The position numbers and the translations under genes were made by a program. Under the pieces are notes generated by a model. It saw only the letters and a program-made list of their open reading frames with translations. It had not been told where the DNA came from and made no database searches. Below are positions 19,739-28,314 of a DNA stretch of 38,827 nt, in pieces. The stretch is from a virus, in the IMG/VR virus record IMGVR_UViG_3300044825_004024, positions 1-38,827 of that record; one strand, written 5' to 3'. Every line of letters starts with the position of its first letter. Position 1 is the stretch's first letter.

Positions 19739-20489
19739 GCTGCTGGCCAGCAATCGCGCCAAAGGCTGGTTCAAGGTCGATGCCGCCCAGACTGCCGACG
19801 AGGCCACGATCTACCTCTACGACATGGTGGTCGACAGCGACCTCGAGGCCGAATGGTGGGGTGGTGTTGCGCCCCGGGCCTTCATCGCAGAGCTCAACGC
19901 CATTACGGCGCCCACCATCCACCTGCGCGTCAACAGCCCCGGTGGCAGCGTGTTTGCGGCACGCGCGATCGAGCAGGCCTTGCGCGAACACTCGAGCCGG
20001 ATCGTGGCCCATGTCGATGGACTGGCGGCCAGCGCGGCCAGCTTCCTGATCATGGCTGCCGACGAGATCGTGATGTCTCCCGGATCTTTCCTGATGATCC
20101 ACAAGGCCTGGACCTATGCCTACGGCAATGCGGACGACTTCACCAAGACCTCCGGCCTCCTTGAGCAGATTGACGGCAGCCTGGTCAAGACCTATGCCAA
20201 GCGCAGCCAGCAGGCCGCTGACGAGATCGCCGCCTGGATGAGCGCCGAGACCTGGTTCGAGTCAGACCGGGCCGTCGAGCTGGGATTCGCCGACTCGGTG
20301 GCAGATTCCAGCCCGCAGGATCGCGCAGCCCATGATGGCCAACGCGCACTGGCATGGGATCTGTCGGCCTTCTCGAACCGCCCCAGAGCCACGCCTGACC
20401 GCACTGCAACCCCGCCTGCCCATGCCCAGTCTCAGCCCGATCGTGATGCGCTTCACCGCGCCGTGCTGAAGGCATTGATCCCCGCCTGA
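19722..20489 (+). CDS. Capsid maturation protease, ClpP-like (S14)
   Basis: 255 residues from ATG 19722, with GGAG 7 bases upstream (a second ATG at 19731 is possible). The ClpP fold is clear: HLRVNSPGGSVFAARAIEQAL, the nucleophile Ser in DGLAASAASFLIMAADE, and the catalytic His in FLMIHKAWT. Members of this group cleave the scaffold domain of the capsid protein during head maturation. The tail after about residue 205 is low-complexity. It overlaps the portal end; a terminator-like hairpin lies between it and the capsid gene. Confidence 0.92.
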   Translation: MHPMLKLLASNRAKGWFKVDAAQTADEATIYLYDMVVDSDLEAEWWGGVAPRAFIAELNAITAPTIHLRVNSPGGSVFAARAIEQALREHSSRIVAHVDGLAASAASFLIMAADEIVMSPGSFLMIHKAWTYAYGNADDFTKTSGLLEQIDGSLVKTYAKRSQQAADEIAAWMSAETWFESDRAVELGFADSVADSSPQDRAAHDGQRALAWDLSAFSNRPRATPDRTATPPAHAQSQPDRDALHRAVLKALIPA

Positions 20490-20514
20490 CGCGCTCCCGC
20501 GCCAAGCCATCCAC

Positions 20515-20536
20515 GGCCGCCTAGAGCGGCCTTTTT
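20515..20536 (+). terminator. Internal terminator-like hairpin before the capsid gene
   Basis: GGCCGC-CTAGA-GCGGCC followed by five T. It lies within the late operon and is expected to be passed by Q-modified polymerase or to tune protease versus capsid level. Confidence 0.7.
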
Positions 20537-20557
20537 CTTGCCCTGAAAGGAAACGCC

Positions 20558-21844
20558 ATGAAAGGCATTCACGCCCTGCGGGAGCGCCGCGACGCGCTCG
20601 CCAAGAACCTGCAAACCCTGGTCGACAAAGACAAGACCCCGGAATGGAAGCCGGAGCACCAGGCCCAGTACGACGCCGCGATGAAGGAGATCAGCGACAT
20701 CGATGCGCAGATCAAGCGCCACAACGATGCGATCGCCGCGATCGCTGCCGGCGCGGCTGACAACGGCCAGATCAGCGACGACATGCGCGAGCAGTTCACC
20801 CGCACCCCTGGCGCGCACCGCAACCAGGATGAAAACCGCGCCCTGCGTGCCTACCTGTCCGGCGGCATGCACGCACTCGGTCAAGAAGACCTGCAGCGCA
20901 TGCGCGCGCGCCAGACCGGTGACATCGCCAATGCCATGCGCCTGCCGCAAGCCGCCATGTCCACCACCACGCCGGCCGAGGGCGGCTACACCGTGGCCAC
21001 CGAGTATTTCCGCCAGCTGACCGAGGCAATGAAGGCCTTTGGCGGCATTCGCGAGGAAGCCACCATCATCCAGACCGGCACGGGCGCTCAGATGAACTTC
21101 CCGGCCGCTGACGCGACCAGCGAGGAAGGCGAGATCGTGGGCCAGAACGGCGCTGTCACGGGTCTCGACACCACGTTCAGCAACATCAGCGTCGACGTCT
21201 ACAAGTATTCGTCGAAGAAGATCGCGGTGCCGTTCGAGCTGATCCAGGATTCGATGTTCGACATCGAGGCCTACATCAACCGGCTGCTGGCAATGCGCAT
21301 TGGTCGCATCACGGCCAAGCACTTCACCGTCGGTACCGGCACCAGCCAGCCGCGCGGCATCGTGACGGCAGCATCGTCGGGCAAGGTCGGCACCACTGGC
21401 CAGACCGCCTCGGTCACCTACGACGACCTGGTCGACCTCGAGCACAGCGTCGATCCCATCTACCGTGCCCGCCCGGGGGCCTGCTTCATGCTGCACGACA
21501 ACTCCCTCAAGGTGGTGCGCAAGATCAAGGATTCCCAGGGTCGCCCGATCTTCGTGCCGGGCTACGAGCAGGGCATGCCCGGCGGTGCACCCGATCGCCT
21601 GCTGGGCCGGCCGATCTGCATCAGCCAGGAAATGCCGACCATGGCCGCCAACGCCAAGTCCATCCTGTTCGGTGACCTGGGCTCCTACCTGATCCGCGAG
21701 GTGATGGACCTGACCCTGTTCCGCATGGCCGACTCCAACTTCATCCTGAACGGCCAGATCGGCTTCGTCGCCTTCAACCGTCAGGGCGGCAACCTGATCG
21801 ACGTTGGCGGCGCCGTCAAGTACTACCAGAACTCCGCCACCTGA
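20558..21844 (+). CDS. Major capsid protein (HK97 fold)
   Basis: 428 residues, AAAGGAAACGCC just upstream. The first 75 residues form a coiled coil (RERRDALAKNLQTLVDKDK ... ISDIDAQIKRHND), the internal scaffold that the protease removes. The rest is the HK97 capsid domain: STTTPAEGGYTVATEYFRQL, AQMNFPAADATSEEGE, KIAVPFELIQDSMFDIEAYI and GRPICISQEMPTMA, ending in GQIGFVAFNRQGG. Several hundred copies build the shell. This is the strongest structural match in the window. Confidence 0.96.
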   Translation: MKGIHALRERRDALAKNLQTLVDKDKTPEWKPEHQAQYDAAMKEISDIDAQIKRHNDAIAAIAAGAADNGQISDDMREQFTRTPGAHRNQDENRALRAYLSGGMHALGQEDLQRMRARQTGDIANAMRLPQAAMSTTTPAEGGYTVATEYFRQLTEAMKAFGGIREEATIIQTGTGAQMNFPAADATSEEGEIVGQNGAVTGLDTTFSNISVDVYKYSSKKIAVPFELIQDSMFDIEAYINRLLAMRIGRITAKHFTVGTGTSQPRGIVTAASSGKVGTTGQTASVTYDDLVDLEHSVDPIYRARPGACFMLHDNSLKVVRKIKDSQGRPIFVPGYEQGMPGGAPDRLLGRPICISQEMPTMAANAKSILFGDLGSYLIREVMDLTLFRMADSNFILNGQIGFVAFNRQGGNLIDVGGAVKYYQNSAT

Positions 21845-21850
21845 TGAAGC

Positions 21851-21876
21851 GGCGGCCCGGTTGACTCCGGGCCGCC
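21851..21876. repeat. Strong hairpin after the capsid gene, no T run
   Basis: GGCGGCCCGG-TTGACT-CCGGGCCGCC, a perfect 10-base stem between the capsid stop and the next Shine-Dalgarno. Without T run it is more likely an RNA-stability or processing element that protects capsid mRNA. Confidence 0.6.
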
Positions 21877-21890
21877 TGAAAGGATTTCCC

Positions 21891-22175
21891 ATGACCGAGA
21901 CGCTGAACCAAGACCTGATCGATCCCCAAGCCGCAGCCACCGATGCACAGCTGGGGACCGATCTTCTACAGCCTGCCGTGCACGCTACTGCCACGACTCC
22001 GAAAAGCGAGCGCACCATCAAGGCGCGCGTGCTGGTCGAATGCGAACACGGCCGCCCCAACGATTTGATCGAGCTGCCGAGTCAGCTGGCAAAGGCTGCC
22101 GAAAAGGCCGGCCTGGTTGATACCGACAAGGCCGCGGTCGCCTACGCCGCCAGCCTGGCGAGCCACCAGGGTTGA
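21891..22175 (+). CDS. Small head-region protein of unknown function
   Basis: 94 residues from ATG 21891, with AAAGGA 6 bases upstream. The N-terminal third is acidic and Thr/Ala-rich. The C-terminal part (TIKARVLVECEHGRPNDLIELPSQLAKAAEKAGLVDTDKAAVAYA) is a compact fold that recurs in small proteins between capsid and connector genes of tailed phages. A head-decoration or connector-helper role is inferred from place only. Confidence 0.68.
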   Translation: MTETLNQDLIDPQAAATDAQLGTDLLQPAVHATATTPKSERTIKARVLVECEHGRPNDLIELPSQLAKAAEKAGLVDTDKAAVAYAASLASHQG

Positions 22176-22189
22176 TCCCGTAGCGCCAG

Positions 22190-22801
22190 ATGTCCACCGT
22201 CCGCATTTCACAGCCTTCTGTCGAGCCCGTCACGCTGGCCGAGGCCAAGCTGCATCTGCGCGTCGATCACGATGTTGAAGACCAGTTGATTTCTGGCTAT
22301 ATAGCCTCAGCTCGTGCCCTATGCGAAAAAGAACTGCAGCGCACGCTGATCACCACCGGGTGGCGCTTGACGCTGCCGGATTTTCCGTGCCTGGACTACC
22401 AGCGACTGTGTGATCCGGTGCCGACGCTGTTGGCCCAGGCCATACGCTTGCGCATGGGCGACGTGCAGTCGGTGTCCAGCGTGACCTATCTGGACCCCGA
22501 CGGTGTGCAGCGCACGCTGTCGCCCACGGCCTACAAGCTGCAAAGCTGGTCCGGTCAATGGCTGCTGGCACCGGAGCACGGTGCTTCCTGGCCTGCGACG
22601 CTGTCCGGCCTGCAATCGGTCACGGTGGACTATGTGGCTGGCTACGGTGCTACATCGGACAGCGTGCCAGCACCCCTGCGCAGCTGGATCCTGCTGGCGG
22701 TCGGCGACCTGTATTCGCAGCGCCTGCGTTCGGGTGACAAGCCGGCCGTCCCGCATCAGTTTGTCGACGGTCTGCTCGACGCCTACAAGGTCTGGGGTTG
22801 A
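22190..22801 (+). CDS. Head-tail connector (gp6-like)
   Basis: 203 residues. VEPVTLAEAKLHLRVDHDVEDQLISGYIASARALCEKEL is the classic start of HK97 gp6-like connectors, which form the ring below the portal. The middle is strand-rich (VQSVSSVTYLDPDGVQRTL), and the end (RSWILLAVGDLYSQR) is the conserved helix. Starts 14 bases after the previous stop and ends 1 base before the next ATG. Confidence 0.9.
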   Translation: MSTVRISQPSVEPVTLAEAKLHLRVDHDVEDQLISGYIASARALCEKELQRTLITTGWRLTLPDFPCLDYQRLCDPVPTLLAQAIRLRMGDVQSVSSVTYLDPDGVQRTLSPTAYKLQSWSGQWLLAPEHGASWPATLSGLQSVTVDYVAGYGATSDSVPAPLRSWILLAVGDLYSQRLRSGDKPAVPHQFVDGLLDAYKVWG

Positions 22802-22802
22802 C

Positions 22803-23126
22803 ATGTTCCAGCCCGGTAATCTTGACCAGCGCATCACCATCCAGGCGCGCGACCTGGCGGTCGACCAGGTCGGCCAGCCGATCGAGGTCTGGCAGCCCGT
22901 GGCCATGCTGTGGGCCAACATCAAGCACCTGTCGGGTGCCGAGTCGATCCGCGGCGACGCGCCCCTGTCGACGCTGCGGGCTTCGATCCGCATCCGCTGG
23001 CGGTCCGGCCTCGATGCCGGCATGCGCGTGCTGCACGGCGCGACGGTGTACGAGATCAAGGCCCTGGTGCCGCAGGGCCGCGAGTGGATCGACCTGGTGT
23101 GCGAGGCCTGGAATGCTGCGACTTGA
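22803..23126 (+). CDS. Head-tail adaptor / head closure protein
   Basis: 107 residues starting MFQPGNLDQRITIQARDL, with the usual second half ASIRIRWRSGLDAGMRVLHGATVYEIKAL. This is the head-tail joining (SPP1 gp16-like) family: a small beta barrel that closes the head and binds the tail terminator. Its end overlaps the next gene by 14 bases. Confidence 0.9.
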   Translation: MFQPGNLDQRITIQARDLAVDQVGQPIEVWQPVAMLWANIKHLSGAESIRGDAPLSTLRASIRIRWRSGLDAGMRVLHGATVYEIKALVPQGREWIDLVCEAWNAAT

Positions 23127-23628
23127 TTTCGACAGCAGCGCGCTGACCGCTGGCCTGGACCGCATTGCCGAGGAGGCGCGCCAGAACCTGCGCGCCGTCA
23201 CCCAGGCCGGCGCCGAGGTGCTGTACCAGGAGGTCAAGCTGCGCGCGCCGGTGGCCGCCGAGGCCCGGGTGCTGTCGAGCAAGACCGGACGCATGAGCAA
23301 GCCGGGCACGCTCAAGAACAGCATCTACCAGGTCTTCAGCCAGGACAACAGCAACGCCAGCCGCGCGACCTATCACGTCAGCTGGAACGCCCGCAAGGCG
23401 CCCCACGGCCACCTGGTCGAGTACGGCTACGTGCGCACCAGGGTGGTCATCAAGACGCCTGAGGGCCGCTACATCACCACCAAGCAGAAGCTGGCCCAGC
23501 CGGTGCCAGTGCCTGCCCATCCGTTCTTGCGGCCGGCATTCGATGCCAAGAACGTCGCCGCGCTGCAGGCGGCGCGCGAGGAGTTCAAGCGCCGCATGTC
23601 CACCGTGCCAGGAATCACCCAATCATGA
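23113..23628 (+). CDS. HK97 gp10-like tail-joining protein
   Basis: 171 residues from ATG 23113. LDRIAEEARQNLRAVTQAGAEVLYQEVKLRAPV, then GTLKNSIYQVF, HGHLVEYGYVRTRVV and PVPAHPFLRPAFDAKN, are the conserved elements of HK97 gp10 proteins. These take part in head-tail joining and tail completion. Its stop overlaps the following ATG by 4 bases. Confidence 0.9.
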   Translation: MLRLDFDSSALTAGLDRIAEEARQNLRAVTQAGAEVLYQEVKLRAPVAAEARVLSSKTGRMSKPGTLKNSIYQVFSQDNSNASRATYHVSWNARKAPHGHLVEYGYVRTRVVIKTPEGRYITTKQKLAQPVPVPAHPFLRPAFDAKNVAALQAAREEFKRRMSTVPGITQS

Positions 23629-23981
23629 ACGCCTACCAGGCCACGCGCGCCTTGCTGCTGCCCCTGGCTGGCGGCCGGGTCTACCCAGACGTGGCACCGG
23701 AAGCCCCGCAGCTGCCCTACATCACTTTCCAGCAGGTCGGTGGCGAGGTGCTGAACTTCCTGGACCGGACCCTGCCCAGCAAGCTCAACGCGCGCATGCA
23801 GGTCAACGTCTGGGCCGCCACCCGACTCGAGGCCTGCGACCTGGCGCGGCAGGTGGAAGAGCTGTTCCTGCTCTCGCTGACCCTGCAGGCATCGGCCCTG
23901 GGGGCTGCCGTGGCGGATTTCGAGGAGGTCGGTCTGCTGTACGGCTTCCGACAGGATTTTTCGGTCTGGGTCGATCGCTGA
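23625..23981 (+). CDS. Tail terminator / completion protein (DUF3168)
   Basis: 118 residues. RVYPDVAPEAPQLPYITFQQVGG, ARMQVNVWAATRLEACDLARQVE and the final YGFRQDFSVWVDR match DUF3168, the gpU-like ring that caps the tail tube. It starts in a 4-base overlap with gp10 and is followed by a terminator. Confidence 0.88.
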   Translation: MNAYQATRALLLPLAGGRVYPDVAPEAPQLPYITFQQVGGEVLNFLDRTLPSKLNARMQVNVWAATRLEACDLARQVEELFLLSLTLQASALGAAVADFEEVGLLYGFRQDFSVWVDR

Positions 23982-24014
23982 CCCGAATTTCATCGCCCGT
24001 CAGGGCACCTATCC

Positions 24015-24036
24015 GACCCGCCCTGGCGGGTCTTTT
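24015..24036 (+). terminator. Internal terminator before the tail tube gene
   Basis: GACCCGCC-CT-GGCGGGTC then TTTT (and more T after one G). It divides head-completion from tail genes inside the late operon. Confidence 0.75.
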
Positions 24037-24056
24037 GTTTTCACGAGGTACTTCCC

Positions 24057-24698
24057 ATGTCAGCTCGACTCCCTGACGGCGCGGCCGTCGCCATTGCCAC
24101 CGCCTACGGCGCTGCCAAGACCATCACGGCCATCAGCAACGCCAACCCGGCGGTGGCCGGCTCCGTCGCCCACGGCTTCACCAACGGCGACCTGATCGCC
24201 ATCGACAGCGGCTGGCCGCGCGTCAACGAGCGCATCGTGCGCGTGACCAGTGCCGTGGCCGACTCCTTCGGCCTGGAAGGTATCGACAGCACCGACGTCA
24301 CCCGCTACCCAGCCGGCTCGGGCGCTGGCCAGGCCCGCGAGATCACGACCTGGACGCCGATCACCCAGATCCTGGAATTCACCACCAGCGGCGGCGACCA
24401 GCAGTTCACCAACTTCAGCTACCTCGAGGAAGACTTCGAGCGTCAGCTGCCTACCATCACCAGCGCGCAGTCGATCACCATCGGCATTGCCGACGATCCG
24501 ACCCAGCCCGGCTACATCGCGCTGAAGCTGGCCAGCGACGTGCGTGCCATGCGCGCGCTGCGCCTGACGCTGCCGGACGGCTCGATCCTGCTCTACAACG
24601 GCATCGTGTCGCTCAACGAAACCCCGACCCTGACCAAGGGCCAGGTCATGCAGGTGCGCGCGACCTTCTCGCTGCAGTCCAAGCCGACCCGCTACTGA
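24057..24698 (+). CDS. Major tail tube protein
   Basis: 213 residues, ACGAGG 8 or so bases upstream. GAAVAIATAYGAAKTITAISNANPAVAG and GFTNGDLIAIDSGWPRVNE are an N-terminal extension; REITTWTPITQILEFTTSGGDQQFTNFSYLEEDFERQLPT and VRATFSLQSKPTRY belong to the tube fold of long-tailed siphophages. It polymerises around the tape measure. Placement before the chaperones supports it. Confidence 0.88.
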   Translation: MSARLPDGAAVAIATAYGAAKTITAISNANPAVAGSVAHGFTNGDLIAIDSGWPRVNERIVRVTSAVADSFGLEGIDSTDVTRYPAGSGAGQAREITTWTPITQILEFTTSGGDQQFTNFSYLEEDFERQLPTITSAQSITIGIADDPTQPGYIALKLASDVRAMRALRLTLPDGSILLYNGIVSLNETPTLTKGQVMQVRATFSLQSKPTRY

Positions 24699-24709
24699 TC
24701 GCCCGCACC

Positions 24710-25087
24710 ATGAGCAAGAAAATCAGCCTGGGCCAGCCGCCGGCCTCGTTCCCGGCGCGCGTCAAGTTCGCGCTGCTCGATGGCGGCGAGACCGAGATCC
24801 CCGTGCGCTTCAAGTACCGCACGCGCAGCGAGTACGCGGCATTCGTGTCGGCCACCTGGCCCAAAGCCCCAAGCGAGCCGCCAGCCGACATGACGCCGAC
24901 CGATGTCGTCGAGCGCGACATCGAGGGCGAGGTGCGCTACATGACCGGCGCTCTGGACGCCTGGGACTTGGAAGACCCGCTCAACGGCGTCAACCTGCGC
25001 CGCCTAGCCGACATGTACCCGGCAGCCAGCCAGGCCATCGCCAGCGCCTACTACGTCGCTGTCAACGAGGGCCGCGTAAAAAACTGA
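24710..25087 (+). CDS. Tail assembly chaperone, zero-frame product (gpG-like)
   Basis: 125 residues. FPARVKFALLDGGETEIPVRFKYRTRSEYAAFVS starts a chaperone-like fold, and RYMTGALDAWDLEDPLNGVNLRRLADMYPAASQAIASAYYVAV ends it. Its last codons GTA AAA AAC TGA contain the slippery heptamer A AAA AAC in the right phase, so part of the ribosomes should shift back by one and continue into the next frame. In lambda, gpG and gpGT made this way bind the tape measure during tail assembly. The order tail tube, G, GT, tape measure is the same here. Confidence 0.88.
   Translation: MSKKISLGQPPASFPARVKFALLDGGETEIPVRFKYRTRSEYAAFVSATWPKAPSEPPADMTPTDVVERDIEGEVRYMTGALDAWDLEDPLNGVNLRRLADMYPAASQAIASAYYVAVNEGRVKN
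25078..25084 (+). promoter_or_regulatory. Programmed -1 ribosomal frameshift site (AAAAAAC)
   Basis: X XXY YYZ with zero-frame codons AAA (25079-25081) and AAC (25082-25084), one codon before the TGA. After slippage reading continues CTG AGG TCG ... without a stop to 25401. A GC-rich stretch able to fold follows within 15 bases. Confidence 0.9.
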
Positions 25088-25104
25088 GGTCGGTCGCGCG
25101 CGCC

Positions 25105-25401
25105 ATGTTCGAGCGACAGGCGAGCGCGGCCGAGCTGGCGGCCTTTGGCCTGCGGCCCGAGGACTACGCGCACGAAGTGGCCCTTTACTGGCCAGACACC
25201 GAGCGGGCCGTGCAGCTGTTCGCGCGGCTGCAGACACAGTGGCGCGCCGGCAGCGGCGGGGCCTTTGGCCTGGACTACTTGGCGGCCTACCCGCTGCTGG
25301 ACCGCATGGCCCAGGACGATGCCGAGTGGGAGTCCCTGCTCGATGACCTGCGGGTCATGGAAGACGAGGCCCTGGCGGCCATGCACGAGAAACCGGATTG
25401 A
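25105..25401 (+). CDS. Tail assembly chaperone, -1 frame extension (gpT-like, DUF1799-like)
   Basis: 98 residues if read from its own ATG, but the frame is open back to the slippery site at 25078, so the natural product is the 230-residue fusion encoded by 24710-25401. LAAFGLRPEDYAHEVALYWPDTERAVQLFARLQTQWR ... GLDYLAAYPLLDRM is the DUF1799-like domain found as the shifted half of tail chaperones. The ATG at 25105 has no good Shine-Dalgarno, which supports expression by frameshift. It ends 9 bases before the tape measure gene. Confidence 0.85.
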   Translation: MFERQASAAELAAFGLRPEDYAHEVALYWPDTERAVQLFARLQTQWRAGSGGAFGLDYLAAYPLLDRMAQDDAEWESLLDDLRVMEDEALAAMHEKPD

Positions 25402-25410
25402 TGACACCCT

Positions 25411-28311
25411 ATGGCAGACCTGAAATCACAGCTCGAGATCAGCGCTGACGCCTCGGGCGTCGAGGCTGGCGTCAGCCAGGCCAAGCGCTCGCTGGCTAGC
25501 CTGGGCCAGTCCGCGGCTGCTGCCGGAAAGGAGTCGCAGCAGGCGCTGACTGGCGTGGCCGAAAGCGGCGTGCAGACCACCCAGAAGATCGATGCCGCGA
25601 CGCGGTCGCTGACCAACAGCATCCAGCGTCAGATCGCCGCCATGGAGGCGGGCGGCAAGTCCACGTCCAACTACTACCGCCTGCTGGCCAGCCAGCGCGG
25701 CATTGATGCGGGCGGGCTGTCGCCATACCTGGATCAACTGGACAGGCTCAACGCCAAGCAGGCCGCCATAGGTGTCTCAGCCGGCCAGACGGCGGCAGCC
25801 CTGCGCAGCGTGCCGGCCCAGGCAAGCGACATCGTCACCAGCCTGGCTGGCGGCCAGGACCCGTTGCTGGTGTTGCTGCAGCAGGGCGGCCAGCTCAAGG
25901 ACATGTTCGGTGGCGTAGGCGCAGCGGCCCGGGCCCTCGGCGGCTATGTCCTGGGCCTGGTCAACCCGTTCACGCTGGCGGCGGCGGGTGCCGGCGCGCT
26001 GTTCATGGCCTATGAAAGCGGGCGTGCTCAGATCTATGAACTTGAGCAGGCCTTGCGCGCCAGCGGCGGCCGGCTGGGCGTCACGGCTGGCCAGCTGACC
26101 GAGATGGCCAAGGCGATCGACTCCGAAGGTTTCTCGCGCGGCGCAGCGGTGTCGGCCCTGGCTGAGATTGCCAGGACTGGCGCCGTCGCTGGCAGCAGTC
26201 TGCAGGAGTTCACGAAAGCGGCCCTCGGGCTTGAGCGCGAGCTCGGCATCCCGATCGAGAAGACCACCCAGGCATTCAAGGCCCTGGGCGAAGAGCCGGT
26301 CAAGGCATCGGAAAAGCTGACCAAAGAGCTCGGCTACCTGACCGTCGCCCAGTACGAGCAGATCAAGGCGCTGGAAGAGCAGGGCCGCAAGACCGAGGCA
26401 GCCACGTTGGCGCAAGGCCTTTACCTGGCGGCATTCAAGACGTCGGCGGATGCGGCGCGCAACAACCTGAACTTCCTCGAGGTGGCTTGGCGTGGCGTGG
26501 GTGACGCGGCAAAGTGGGCATGGACTCAGATGTCTGATGTCGCCAGGAATGCTGTGGGCGCCAACACCGGCGAGGAGCGGCTGGCCGCCGCCCGAGCCCG
26601 GCTGCAGGAGGTGCAGAACATCAGCTCGCTGCGGATCACGGATGAAGTGCGCGGTATCCGCATTCAGAAGCTCCGGCAGGAGATCACTTACCTCGAACGC
26701 GTGCTGCAGGCACAGAAGGACGGCGCCAAGGCCGCAGCCCGGGCTCAGGAAGTCGAGCGCAACGGCCTGGCCGCGCTGGCCGCCGTGGGTCAGGTGCAGG
26801 ACAAGGGCCTGACCCGTCAGCAGCAGCTCAACAAGGCGCTGGCAGACTACCGGGAAAACCTGGACAAGGTCCGCGCCGCCAACCCGAACAGCGCGCTGCT
26901 CGATCCGGCCAAGATCAAGGCCGGCGAGGAAGCGCTGCGCAGGCAGTACAAGGAAGACAAGCCCAAGGCCTACACCGAGGATTCGGGCTCGCGCATGCTG
27001 GCCAACCTGAAGGAACAGGGGGCCGCGCTGCGCGTGCGCCTGTCGTCCGAGGTCGGCCTCAACACCGCGCTGCAGGAGCAGGCCAAGTTCGAGGCACAGA
27101 TTGCCGACATCAAAGGAAAAACCCAGCTGACGGCCGAGCAGAAAGCGCTGCTGGCTGCGCAAGACAAGATCCGCGCCCAGCTGGCAATCAACGTCGGCAT
27201 CGAGCGCGAAATCGAGCTCAAGGCCAAGGCTCAGAAGGCCGAGGAAGAACAGGCCAAGGCTTTGGAGGCGGTCCAGAACCGGGCTGACGGCATCCGCCGC
27301 ACCATGGCCGACCGTGCGCGCGGCCAGGCGGAGCAGTACGACGATCAGCTGTCCGTGATCGGTCTGGGCAGCGAAGCGGCCGAGCGTCTGCGCAGTCGTC
27401 AGCAGATCGAGCGCCAGTACGCCGGCTTTCAGCGTCAGCTGACCGAGGAGGCGGCCAAGAACAAGCTGCTCGAGTCGGATGTTTACAAGCAGGGTACGGC
27501 TGACATCCAGGCATCGCTGCAAGCCGCGCTGCAGGCCAACGAGACCTACTACGCGGCCATCGGCAAGCTGCAGGGCAGCTGGGAACTGGGTGTGTCGTCT
27601 GGCCTGGCCAACTATGCCAGCGGTGCAGCCAACGTGTTCAAGCAGACCGAGAGCCTGGTGACCAAGGCCTTCGGCGGCATGGAGGACGCCCTGGTCAACT
27701 TCGCGATGACCGGCAAGCTGTCGTTTGGCGACATGGCCAAGTCGATCATCGCGGACATCCTGCGCATCTACTACCGCAGCCAGCTGCTCAACATGCTGGG
27801 CGCGGGGTCGGGTGGCGGTGGAGGCATCCTGCAGACCGTGATCGGCGCCGCGCTGGGTGGGGCCATGGGCAGGTTTGGCGGGTCTTCGGCTTCGTCGGCC
27901 TATTCGCTGACCACGGCCAGCAATTACTCGCCCGGCGGCCTGGGTCTGACCTACGGCGGCATGCGAGCCGGCGGCGGGCCGGTCAATGCTGGATCGCTTT
28001 ATCAAGTCAATGAGCTTGGTCCGGAGGTGCTGTCCGTGGGCGGGCGCGACTACCTGATGATGGGCGCCCAGTCGGGCCATGTCACGCCCAATGCGGGAGC
28101 AGTCGGGTCGGCAAGCCAGGGTGAGCTCAAGCTGACCATCATCAACAACACCTCGGCGCCGATCGGTCGCGTCACCGAGCGCATCACCCCGACCGAGCGT
28201 GCGCTGATCGTCGAGGAGGCCGTGGCCGCCACGGCCAGCCAGTTCGGCGACCCGAACAGCAAGACGTCCAAGAGCCTGGGGGCGCACTACGCCCTGCAGC
28301 GGAGGCGCTGA
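25411..28311 (+). CDS. Tape measure protein
   Basis: 966 residues. A helical, Ala/Gln-rich N-terminus (MADLKSQLEISADASGVEAG) leads to the conserved block (SVPAQASDIVTSLAGGQDPLLVLLQQGGQLKDMFGG), a hydrophobic stretch (LGGYVLGLVNPFTLAAAGAGAL), long coiled coils (about 370-740), and the lambda-type C-terminus (GMEDALVNFAMTGKLSFGDMAKSIIADILRIYYRSQLLN). Its length sets tail length: at about 1.5 angstrom per residue a tail near 145 nm is expected, an estimate from the helix rise only. Confidence 0.93.
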   Translation: MADLKSQLEISADASGVEAGVSQAKRSLASLGQSAAAAGKESQQALTGVAESGVQTTQKIDAATRSLTNSIQRQIAAMEAGGKSTSNYYRLLASQRGIDAGGLSPYLDQLDRLNAKQAAIGVSAGQTAAALRSVPAQASDIVTSLAGGQDPLLVLLQQGGQLKDMFGGVGAAARALGGYVLGLVNPFTLAAAGAGALFMAYESGRAQIYELEQALRASGGRLGVTAGQLTEMAKAIDSEGFSRGAAVSALAEIARTGAVAGSSLQEFTKAALGLERELGIPIEKTTQAFKALGEEPVKASEKLTKELGYLTVAQYEQIKALEEQGRKTEAATLAQGLYLAAFKTSADAARNNLNFLEVAWRGVGDAAKWAWTQMSDVARNAVGANTGEERLAAARARLQEVQNISSLRITDEVRGIRIQKLRQEITYLERVLQAQKDGAKAAARAQEVERNGLAALAAVGQVQDKGLTRQQQLNKALADYRENLDKVRAANPNSALLDPAKIKAGEEALRRQYKEDKPKAYTEDSGSRMLANLKEQGAALRVRLSSEVGLNTALQEQAKFEAQIADIKGKTQLTAEQKALLAAQDKIRAQLAINVGIEREIELKAKAQKAEEEQAKALEAVQNRADGIRRTMADRARGQAEQYDDQLSVIGLGSEAAERLRSRQQIERQYAGFQRQLTEEAAKNKLLESDVYKQGTADIQASLQAALQANETYYAAIGKLQGSWELGVSSGLANYASGAANVFKQTESLVTKAFGGMEDALVNFAMTGKLSFGDMAKSIIADILRIYYRSQLLNMLGAGSGGGGGILQTVIGAALGGAMGRFGGSSASSAYSLTTASNYSPGGLGLTYGGMRAGGGPVNAGSLYQVNELGPEVLSVGGRDYLMMGAQSGHVTPNAGAVGSASQGELKLTIINNTSAPIGRVTERITPTERALIVEEAVAATASQFGDPNSKTSKSLGAHYALQRRR

Positions 28312-28314
28312 CCC

